From assembly GCA_024741835.1 (NCBI GenBank), contig JAENRP010000470.1:1-27188 (forward strand): DNA of 27,188 bases, written 5' to 3'. The notes beneath the pieces are model-generated. The model was not told the DNA's origin. It saw nothing but the letters and a program-made list of their open reading frames with translations, and ran no database searches. This DNA is from Diplocarpon mali. Lineage: Eukaryota > Ascomycota > Leotiomycetes > Helotiales > Drepanopezizaceae. The position numbers and the translations under genes were made by a program. Positions 19,749 through 27,188 of the stretch are shown here, one piece after another. Numbering within the stretch: position 1 is the first letter of the stretch; each line of letters begins with the position of its first letter.

Positions 19749-20460
19749 ATTATTTATTTGTATTTCTACTATATTGAAAAAGGGAGAAGTACTTAAGGTT
19801 AATAATAGATAGGAGTTATAAGTTAAGTTGATTATATTAAAATTGCTATAATAGTACTTATAGTAGGTGCTAAACTAATAGTTTCCTAATTTGGGAATAC
19901 TATAAAGCGGTAGTATTACTTTAAAGACTATACTTATAGGGAATAGCTTAGCAATATCTTATAAGGGAAATATAAATATATTATATAGTAGCTTTAAAGC
20001 TGCTTAAGTATACGCTTATATAATATCCTATAAGCTAAGAATGCCTTTTTTGCCCTATTCTTTAAAGTATTTTTAGATTAATGCTAAAAGTGATATTAAA
20101 AGGCATTAGCTTGCTTATTAGATAATTAGGAATTAAGTGATTATGCCTTCCTCCTTCTTATTAGTATTATTTTAGGCTTATATAATTAGGCGTGATTTCT
20201 TAAATAGGTAATCTATCTCCTTCCCTTTTATTTTATTAACTATTCTTAATTTAAAGATCCTTTTGCCTTTTATAGTAGGGTCATTTTTATTTATTAGTAT
20301 AAATACCCCTTTATTTATTAGCTTTTAATACTCCTTTAAGTGAGATTGCTAAAAAGGGCACTTAAGAGTAGTAATCTTACCTTTTGCCTATAGCTTTTGC
20401 AATAGTTCTTAGTCCCTATTCTCCTTTTCTATTAGGAATACCTTTGATTTGGCTATATAT
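19749..20460 (-). pseudogene. Copia-2 reverse transcriptase, 5' part
   Basis: The - strand reads the N-terminal Copia RT: K-L-I-N-K-G-V-F, then K-R-I-F-K-L-R-I-V-N-K-I-K-G-K-E-I-D, then K-S-R-L-I-I, followed by an RT core region with a recognisable D-I-I-x-A-Y-T-Q-A segment (D-I-T-Q-A-Y-T-Q-A in ancestral form). The frame reaches the AAAGT duplication and continues in phase at 13643. Many RIP stops. Confidence 0.82.
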
Positions 20461-21090
20461 AGCTTATCGTCTGCTTTAAAGGATATTTATATCTTAGTAT
20501 TATAGTTGTTATCGATTATAAGAAGGCTGGAAATAGGCTTAATAAAGGGAACCTTTACTCTTGGCGATTACTTATAGTTATTAAGTTGCAGCTTAATTAA
20601 GCGAGAGGGCTTTACTTCTTTATCAACATTAGTTGCGTTCTACTCCCTTTTAATAGTTGTTCAATCCTTAGGTTTAGTTCCTTTAGTTTCCTTTAGGTAG
20701 TTTTCTTTATTATCGATTTTAAATAGACGTACGCTTATTGATCTAAAGTGCCTTATTCTACCGCTAATATTAACTATATAAGTTTCGTTCTTTAAGCTTA
20801 GGAACTCAAATAGGCCTATTTATCCTCCCTTCTTTTAATATACTAATACTAGGTCTTTTAGCCTTAAATTATAGATATAAGTGGTTCTAAGGCCATTCCT
20901 TATGCTTAAAGTGTTATTAACCTTGCGAGTAGTATAGATCTTTCTAACTTCCTTTATAGCCTTTTTAATTATTACTACCTTTTATTCTACTAACGGATTT
21001 GGTAAATCTAATTCAATTAGCCTTAAATATATCTTAAAAATGAATAGGGTAGGAATCATCCTATTAGGCCTTGCTATATTATTAATTGCT
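20461..21090 (-). pseudogene. Copia-2 integrase C-terminus and integrase-RT linker
   Basis: The - strand continues the integrase frame: a conserved R-K-I-Y/R-K-V-N-N-T-L region with N-G-L-R-T-T, a hydrophobic segment, then I-R-H-F-R-S (near 20745), and an acidic/Lys-rich linker. A weak match to the palindromic module at 20556-20579 was noted but not accepted. Confidence 0.7.
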
Positions 21091-21690
21091 TTAATAGCTA
21101 TTTGTAGCCTTTTATTATCGCTTAATTAAAGGTATTTAGCTATTATTATTTTAAAAGTATATTTTAAAGGGCGATAATACTATTCGACCTTACTAATAGA
21201 ATAGTGCGCCTTTCTAGGAATTAGTTTAAGGGTTATTCTTATAGATCTTAAAGAGCTTTTGAACTCTGCTAAGTTAAAGTTAGTGCTATAGTTGTATATT
21301 ATAAAATCAAAAGGTCTAATATACGTATTTAGTTAAGCCAATTTAAGGGCTTGAAATACTATATCAGTCGAATATACTCCTATTCCCTTTTATAAGAACC
21401 TTGCGGCTTTAAATCCTATTGCTTTATCAACTATATAGAGGGCGTTCCTTCTATCAAACTGAGTAATATCGATATATATAGTATAATTGAAATCGATATT
21501 ATTTTATAGCTTGAATCAGAATCTGTAAGGAGCATTAGCATAGAGTTGATAATATTAGCATATTTCCCTTACTTTTGCTATAATACTAAAGTTGATATTA
21601 TAACCGGCCTAATTTAAAAGGTATTTAAAGCGTTTTACTAATAGATGTCTGAATCTTTTATATAGCCTTTAAATCTCCATTTCTATTAAG
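21091..21690 (-). pseudogene. Copia-2 integrase zinc finger and catalytic core
   Basis: The - strand reads a zinc finger of the R-L-H-R-R-F-x-H type (now R-L-Y-K-R-F-R-H, near 21640-21680) with C-x2-C (second Cys now Tyr, near 21555). The core follows: first Asp in Y-I-D-I-T-Q (21468-21470) kept, second acidic residue now Asn (21291-21293), and Glu in S-K-V-E (21183-21185) kept. The second residue and Glu are exactly 35 residues apart, the D,D35E pattern of retroviral-type integrases. Confidence 0.87.
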
Positions 21691-21899
21691 TGGCATATAT
21701 TAATTATACCCTTTAAAGTTATTAGGAGTTGCTCTATTATATTAAGTAAAAGCTATAGGTGCTTATGTTTTTTAACAATTAAGTGTTTCTCCTTACTAAT
21801 TATAAGTAAATTGCGCAGATTATTATATTTAGCTCCTATTTTATTAAATTATTATAAGTAAATTAAAAACGGTATATCTGCTTTTATAATTAAGAACTC

Positions 21900-22260
21900 T
21901 ATAAGGCCTGCTAGTATTTAAACAATTGTCTTACCGATTGCATTTTATAAACCTGCTCTAAAGGTAATTTTATACTTTTTAGCATTAAGTAGAGTTAGAA
22001 CTGCGTCCTATATATTTTATAGGGCTTTGAATTAGTTAATTCCTCTTATATTTTTATTTAAAGTACTTATATTAATTAGGAATCCTTAGAAGAATTGATC
22101 CGTCTATTAAGTTATAAATACCTTAAGGTCCGTTTATATAGGTTTATTAACTTTTATTATTAAGAGGTATTTAACCTTTTACTTTTCAAGCTAGTTAAGT
22201 ATAGTTCTTAAGTTATACTCCTTTTTAAAAGCTAGGAATACTATAGTAAAGTTGATATTA
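21900..22260 (-). pseudogene. Copia-2 aspartic protease
   Basis: The - strand reads a region matching I-D-T-G-A-S-K in ancestral form, now I-N-I-S-T-L-N with the catalytic Asp as Asn (22071-22073), then G-I-N-Q-F-K-A-L and a later K-A-D-I-P-F-L motif typical of fungal Copia proteases near the zinc finger of integrase. Inactive. Confidence 0.7.
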
Positions 22261-22429
22261 TTATCCTTAAGGTTGCTAATTGCTTAGTCCTCCTCTTTTG
22301 AAGACGTTTCTTATTTATCCTTATTAGTCCTATTGCTTTTTAAATATACTTTATTATCCTCTTAAGTAAGGTATGCTTTATATATTTTATCTATTGGCTT
22401 ATAGCCTTCGGCTCATCGGCTTACTATAT

Positions 22430-24140
22430 AGTAAGACTTCTAGGCGGCTCTTTCTTCTTTTAAGTGCTTATTACTATAGCAGTCCTTTTTCTAATATATA
22501 ATGCACCTTATATAGCTTGGTTTTAATTAGAAGGTTGTTTCTCTTTTATTACCTTAAGTAAACTTTATCTTTCTATTTGAAAAGTGCGCTATAGATTGCC
22601 CTTACTCTTTAGCTAAATAATATTAGGGTCTATTAGTAGCTAAACTGGAATGCTAGGGTTTAGATAGTCCGTCTTAGGCAATTACTCTTGCGCAAGCTTA
22701 TAAGCTATCTAATAGAGCTAGGAACGTCGCTAGTAGCTTAAAAAGTGCCATTTGGAATAGCCGATTCTTAGAAATACCTTATATAAGTCTATCTCTAATC
22801 AATCGATCGTTCCTTATACTAGCATATAGGCCTAATTGCAAGTTTTATAGCTTTTTAATATAGTTCTTAAGTTAGGTTAAGATCGGTTTCCCCCTTTAAT
22901 AGTCCTCTTATTAAAATAGGTCAAATGTCAGCCGAAACCACCTCCTTAGGAATCTGCTACTTCTTTCTTTAGTCTTATAATTAGCCCAAATGGCCTCTAT
23001 TAGCTTAGCAAACTTAAAGTTCTTATTTTATAAGTACTAATAGTAGTATATTAAGGCCAAGTCTTATAATATAGATAGAAAGGCTCTATACTATATGCTT
23101 TAGTTTACTAAGGCTCTTTAGTATAAATTGGTAAATATATAAAGCTTCTTATTAAAGTGATCTTTCCTACTTAAGTACTAAGTCTCCTTAGTATATATCT
23201 TACTTAGATTTATAAGGGTTTTGGCCTAATTTGAAGTCAAAGGTTCTATAATATACTAAGATAGTTGAGCGTCGCTTTAATTAAGGTCTAAAAGCGCTCT
23301 TAAACCCCTTCTTATAGTAAAGGGTAGTAATAATCTATCTCTTAATTAGATCAGCGGTATTAATATCAGATTCAGGATCTTTAAATATTATATAACTAGG
23401 GTTTGTCTTAACTAGGATTAATAAGGTGTTCTTTTAAGGTTATATTATTCGATTGTTTATCTTAGAGTATCTACTTTATATAAGTTGTCTTATAAAGTAT
23501 TATTATATCTAAGGTATCCTTATTAAAGCGAGTCTTAGTATAGTATCTTCTATTTAGTTATAGTAACCCTTTAAGCAAGTGGCTTACTTATTTGTATAGA
23601 TTTAGCAAATTCTAAAGCAGACTTTGTTCTATATCTTAGAGATTATGCTATAACTGAGTTTAGTACTTCTTAAGTTTATAACTTTAGCTAGTCTTTTAGC
23701 TACTTATTTCCTTCTTAGTATATTATATTAAAAAGTGCTTAGCCGATTAAAACGCCTTTCCTACGCTAAATATATACTCTATAGTACTAAAGGTCGTCCC
23801 TTAGGCGTTATTAAACGTCTTTATCTAGCGATTTAAAGTTGCTAATTATCTAATCTTAAAACTCCTCTTAGAAGTCCTTAGCGAGGTATAACCTTCTCCT
23901 TTTGCTATCTTATAATATCTTTTAGAAGTTCTTTATATATTAATCTTTTAATTTAAGGGCCTTTTTGCTAAGTTGATCCTCTTAAGGTCTTATATCCCTT
24001 TTAAGATCCCTTAGTATCTAAAGTTGCTTTAGATTAAGTAGTATTAATAGTCCTCCTTTAGTTATTTCCTAATATTGTCTAGATATTGCTTTGCGCCTTA
24101 ATAGGGTTTAAAAGAAGTCTAATATAGTTGTATTTTGCGT
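22430..24140 (-). pseudogene. Copia-2 gag
   Basis: Gag-like frame on the - strand. An atypical zinc knuckle at about 22450-22510 reads C-I-I-Y (C-x2-C in ancestral form) then D-C-Y-S-N-K-H, followed by K-E-E-R; I recognise this C-x2-C...C-x4-H-x-K-E-E-R pattern from fungal Copia gags. Upstream is a helical capsid-like region with W-F-R-L-T-F near 22930-22960. Upstream of about 23300 the frame is hard to follow and has many stops. The start was not found. Confidence 0.65.
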
Positions 24141-24438
24141 ATTATTATACTATTATCTAGTTATAATTAAGATACTAATTGCATTCCGGTTTTACCTTAA
24201 TTATAATGCGTAATAGAATGTAAGTAGAAGAGGATAGTATCTACCTTTAAAGTAATAACTCTAGCTTAATTCGCATACCTTTTGCCTTTTCCCCTTTAGT
24301 AGTAACTGATATTACTTTATATATTTAAATTGGTATTTAAGGTAAGCTGGAAATATAATCAAGTACTCTTTAAATTAAGAAAGAATTCTTTAGTTTAATA
24401 ACCTTGCTATCTATAGTAAAGGTGCTACTATTAATTAG
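24141..24438 (-). other. Copia-2 leader region, no gene
   Basis: About 300 bp between the supposed gag start and the Gypsy-2 5' LTR. It is AT-rich. No ATG, primer binding site or LTR partner to the 12395-12659 region was found. Confidence 0.35.
24435..24438. repeat. Target-site duplication of Gypsy-2, left copy (TTAG)
   Basis: TTAG precedes the left LTR and follows the right LTR at 26897-26900. As in Gypsy-1, a fifth matching base (A) is shared with the LTR's last base. Confidence 0.65.
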
Positions 24439-24737
24439 TATAGGTTTTATATTAGTAATTAATATTTATATAAATATAGTTAAGTACTTATTATTAAAAA
24501 GAATTTATTATAATATTTATCTATCTCTATATAATTGAAATAGTACCTTTATACCTTTGAATATCCTCTCTCTTATAATCCCTCTTAGCTATATATAGAT
24601 ATCCTTCTAAGGTCCTCTGGCTGAATAGCCGTTTGAAATATATATAAAACCCCTTATATTATATATAGTATAGCTGTATAAGATGACCTTAGGAATAAGG
24701 ATAGCTTGCCTCTTGTATAGGAATCTGCGTACTAACA
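24439..24737 (+). repeat. Gypsy-2 5' LTR (299 bp)
   Basis: Begins TATAGGTTTT and ends ACTAACA (TGTAGG...AACA before RIP). A TATA-box-like TATATAAAA lies at 24641-24649. It matches 26598-26896 over its whole length with mainly transition differences. Confidence 0.93.
24641..24649 (+). promoter_or_regulatory. TATA-like box in the Gypsy-2 LTR
   Basis: TATATAAAA followed by CCCC, conserved in both LTR copies (also near 26800-26808). It is placed like an RNA polymerase II TATA element upstream of the LTR transcription start. Inference from sequence only. Confidence 0.45.
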
Positions 24738-26597
24738 ATTAATAATATTCTCTTTAATTATATTAACGATTTCTGCTCTACTTATTTAAATAATATTCTA
24801 ATTTACTTAGAAAATTCCTTTAATTATAAGATTTATATTAAAAAGATCTTAAGAATTCTTTAATACTATAGCCTTTAAGTAGATATTAAGAAAAGCGAGT
24901 TTAGAGTTACTAAGATTAGGTTCTTAAGATTTATAATTAGAGTTTATAGAATTAAGGTAGACTCTAATAAGGTCTTAGTCATTTAAGAGTAGAAATATGC
25001 TAAAAATGTATATAGTATATAAAGCTTCCTAGAGTTCTATAACTTCTACCGAAGGTTTATTTAAAGCTATAGTTATATTTGCCGACCTTTAATAGCTTTT
25101 ATAAGAAACGTTCCTTTTGATTTTAATAACGCTTGTAAAGAAGCTTAAGAAGCTCTGCGCTTAAGCCTTTAAATAATCCTGATTTTATACTACTATTACC
25201 CTTAGAAGCAGATAAAGCTTAAGATTAACGCCTCTAATAGCATAGTTGCCAGCGTACTCTTTTAACTTTAAGAAGACGATAATTACTACCTAATTAGGTA
25301 CTTCTTAAAGATAATAAATAACGCTAAGCTAAATTATCCTATTTATAATAAGGAGCTCTTAGCGATTTTTAAATCATTCTATTAGTATAAGGCAGAGCTA
25401 CTTAAGGCCTAGAAAACGGTATATATATATATAGATTATAAAGCCCTTAAGTACTTTATAATAACTAAGGACTTAATAGCTTAGTAGGCTCGCTAGGCGG
25501 AGTTCTTTACTAATTTCAACTTCCTTATTATATTCTAAATGGGTATAACGAATACGCTAGCTAATATACTCTTATATCGAGACTAGGAGCTGACCCCTTT
25601 TAAGGCTAAGAAACAAGCTTTATACTACTAGTAGCTCTTACCTAATAATAAGCTCTCTATAGAAGTACTTGCTACTAAAGGCGATTCTACTCCTAGGCCC
25701 GGCCTACGAGTGACTTTAGCGCAAATCGATTCTACTCTTAGGCCTGGCCTACAAGTAACGATTATATCAATTGCGCTAATAGAGGCACCTGCCGACCTAA
25801 CGTCTAGGGTTAAGTACAATATAGCAAACTACTATATTATTAATAAGGTTATTTAAGCTAATAAAACCTCCTTAAAGCTATAGAAGCTCTAAGATAAGGC
25901 GTAGAACTATAGCCTTAACTATAAACTTAGCTAAGGTAAACTCTTCTTTTAAGGTAGACTTATTATACTATCCTAACCTCTCGAACTGCAAACGGCCCTG
26001 ATTTGTTATATATATAAGTAACCTTGCGTCGTATACACTAGAATTAGGAAAATAAGACTTTTAATAGGAAGAAAATACTATTAGAAAAGCCTTAGTAGCA
26101 ACGTTAGCACTTATATCTAAAACTATTATTATTTAAGAATAAAAGCTTATTATAATAAGACCCTAAGTTTCCTATAACCCTTGCCAATTCCTAAACGAGT
26201 ATATTAACACTTAATTATAGATTTTATAAAGCTCTTGCTTAACGAACTCGGCTACGATTTTTTATTAGTAATAATAGACCGATTATTAAAGAAGGTAGTA
26301 TCGATCTTATATAATAAGACAGTTGATATAAAAGGCTTTGCAAAGTTATTTTTAATTCACTAAATATGCTATTTCGGCATGCTTAACTCAATTCTATTAA
26401 ATAAAGGCGCCTAATTCGTTTCTACCTTTTAAAAAGAGCTCTATTAAATACTAAGTATAAAGGTTAAGCTAACTATAGCTTATAACCTTAATATTAATAG
26501 CCAAACTAAGATTATAAACTAGTATTTAAAATAACGCCTTAAACTATTCTACTTATACTATTAAGATAATTAAAGTCGTCTCTTGCCTTTAATAGAT
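24738..26597 (+). pseudogene. Gypsy-2 pol fragment: end of RT, RNase H, part of integrase
   Basis: Coding begins at the LTR edge with I-N-N-I-L-F and Y-L-N-N (Y-L-D-D in ancestral form, about 24775-24800). It continues with I-L-I-Y, the conserved K-K-S-E-F region, and S-F-L-E-F-Y-N-F-Y-R-R-F-I. RNase H has I-N-A-S-N-S-I-V-A-S-V-L (T-D-A-S in ancestral form), then K-E-L-L-A-I, an I-D-Y-K-A-L segment (T-D-H-K-A-L) and an N-T-L-A-N/D motif. Two modules sit in the linker. The integrase runs from a decayed zinc region to a core where D and E codons are mutated, and it stops at L-I-D-Y, exactly at the right LTR. Frames shift more than once, so small indels are present as well as RIP stops. Confidence 0.85.
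25688..25757 (+). repeat. Two palindromic modules in the Gypsy-2 RNase H-integrase linker
   Basis: Copies at 25688-25712 and 25733-25757, B-A' type, start 45 bp apart (15 codons). In the pol frame they read T-P-R-P-G-L-R-V and T-L-R-P-G-L-Q-V. Confidence 0.88.
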
Positions 26598-26896
26598 TAT
26601 AGGTTTTATACTAGTAATCGATATTCATATGAATATAGTTAAGTACTTATTATTAAAAAGAATCTATTATAATATCTATCTATCTTTATATAACTAAGAT
26701 AGTACTTTTATACCTTTAAATATCCTCCTTCCTATAGTCCCTTTTAGCTATATATAGATATCCTTCTAAGGTCCTTTAGCTAAATAGCTATTTAAAATAT
26801 ATATAAAACCCCTTATATCGCATATAGTATAATTGTATAGGATGACCTTAGGAATAAGGATAGCTTGCCTCTTATATAGGAATCTGCGTATTAATA
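26598..26896 (+). repeat. Gypsy-2 3' LTR (299 bp)
   Basis: Begins TATAGGTTTT and ends TTAATA. It follows the integrase codons with no intervening sequence. Confidence 0.93.
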
Positions 26897-26900
26897 TTAG
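26897..26900. repeat. Target-site duplication of Gypsy-2, right copy (TTAG)
   Basis: Matches 24435-24438. Confidence 0.65.
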
Positions 26901-27188
26901 TAGTACTCTCTTTTGAAAAGACCTTTTCAATTTGTATAAAGAAGTATATAGAATAGGTGCATATAAGAGGTAGATTAATAGTAAATAATCAAATAGTAAT
27001 AAAGAATAAAATAGCAAAGATAAATAGCTTAATAGTAAAGGTAGGTATAATAAGTAGTAAGGATAGTATATAAAAAGTAAAATAGTAAAGATAAAGGCAA
27101 AATAGCAAAGAGGGAAAGGAAAGGTATTTAAGTAATAGAAGTAATCTAAGGTCTTTATTTAAGCCTTATAATAGTGCAATTATAGTCT
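26901..27188. other. Flank after Gypsy-2: purine-rich, no gene
   Basis: The + strand is A/G-rich with a repeated AAAATAGYAAAGA word (27008, 27079, 27099). Read on the - strand it is C/T-rich, as in fungal leaders or promoters, and it may be the 5' leader or LTR of Copia-2 beyond the Gypsy-2 insertion. No LTR partner was found. The - strand open frame that enters the Gypsy-2 LTR from here (26766-27017) is not supported as a gene. Confidence 0.35.

Larger units (their letters stand above)
12395..24438 (-). mobile_element. Copia-2: Ty1/Copia retrotransposon, split by Copia-1
   Basis: Read on the - strand, the order is gag, protease, integrase, RT, RNase H, which is Ty1/Copia. Gag to most of RT is at 24140-19749 and the end of RT plus RNase H at 13643-12660. 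Copia-1 separates them, and its AAAGT duplication sits inside the coding frame. Skipping Copia-1 and one copy of the duplication gives an uninterrupted frame across the join. The two parts total about 5.9 kb, normal for Copia. Its LTRs were not identified: the 3' end meets Gypsy-1 at 12394 and the 5' end meets Gypsy-2 at 24439, so each LTR may be cut by those insertions or lie outside the window. No clear palindromic module was seen in it. Confidence 0.85.
24439..26896 (+). mobile_element. Gypsy-2: short Gypsy derivative, pol fragment between two LTRs
   Basis: Two 299-bp direct LTRs flank only 1.86 kb of internal DNA. The internal part starts within RT motif Y-x-D-D and ends within the integrase, with nothing else between pol and the LTRs. 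Gag, protease, the N-terminal half of RT, integrase C-terminus, primer binding site and polypurine tract are all missing. It was probably mobilised in trans, or arose by recombination or template switching. It is dead and carries RIP stops. Confidence 0.85.

Noticed and set aside
20556..20579. Weak match to the palindromic module inside Copia-2
   Set aside because: Only the outer bases and the last few positions agree; the GGCC core is absent. It could be a very decayed copy but is not counted.
26901..27188. Possible Copia-2 5' LTR, by a 15-base likeness to 12658-12682 and similar purine-rich sequence
   Set aside because: The likeness is low-complexity, and 12660 onward is pol coding rather than LTR, so the positions do not fit an LTR pair.

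Overview
The window is an AT-rich, gene-poor stretch from what looks like a filamentous ascomycete (Pezizomycotina). It contains no intact gene. Nearly all of it is a nest of four decayed LTR retrotransposons that bear the marks of repeat-induced point mutation (RIP). CpA/TpG is scarce and TpA abundant by eye. Almost every stop inside a recognisable reading frame is TAA or TAG, where CAA, CAG or TGG is expected. The paired LTRs of one element differ only by transitions, and catalytic Asp codons have become Asn.

Layout: 1-604 is flanking DNA rich in hairpins, with a possible coding scrap at its right end. 605-12390 is a large Ty3/Gypsy element on the + strand (called Gypsy-1), with 248-bp LTRs and the repeat ATCC on both sides. 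It carries gag-protease, then RT-RNase H-integrase, then an unidentified accessory reading frame of about 3.4 kb downstream of pol. From 12395 to about 24438 lies an older Ty1/Copia element on the - strand (Copia-2). It is split by a second, nearly complete Copia element on the - strand at 13644-19743 (Copia-1), with 195-bp LTRs and the 5-bp target duplication AAAGT. Removing Copia-1 restores the Copia-2 RT-RNase H frame. 24439-26896 is a 2.46-kb Gypsy derivative on the + strand (Gypsy-2): a piece of pol fused directly to two 299-bp LTRs. 26901-27188 is non-coding, purine-rich flank. Copia-2 is therefore the oldest layer: Copia-1 sits inside it, and Gypsy-1 and Gypsy-2 lie at its 3' and 5' edges.

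The most unusual signal is a 25-bp imperfect palindrome present in at least 21 copies. It occurs in Gypsy-1 (8 copies), Copia-1 (11) and Gypsy-2 (2), and clearly in none of Copia-2. Two half-sites are used, A = GACTYGCRGGCC and B = GACTCCTAGGCC. Each copy is one half, one base, then the reverse complement of A or B. The copies lie in linkers of unrelated polyproteins or in untranslated regions. Those in polyprotein or accessory frames are nearly always read in the one frame giving T-x-x-P-G-x-x-V. In Copia-1 eight copies form an array whose spacings are essentially all multiples of three. This looks like a short palindromic element that colonises retrotransposon coding sequence in frame, similar in principle to the palindromic elements found inside Rickettsia genes.
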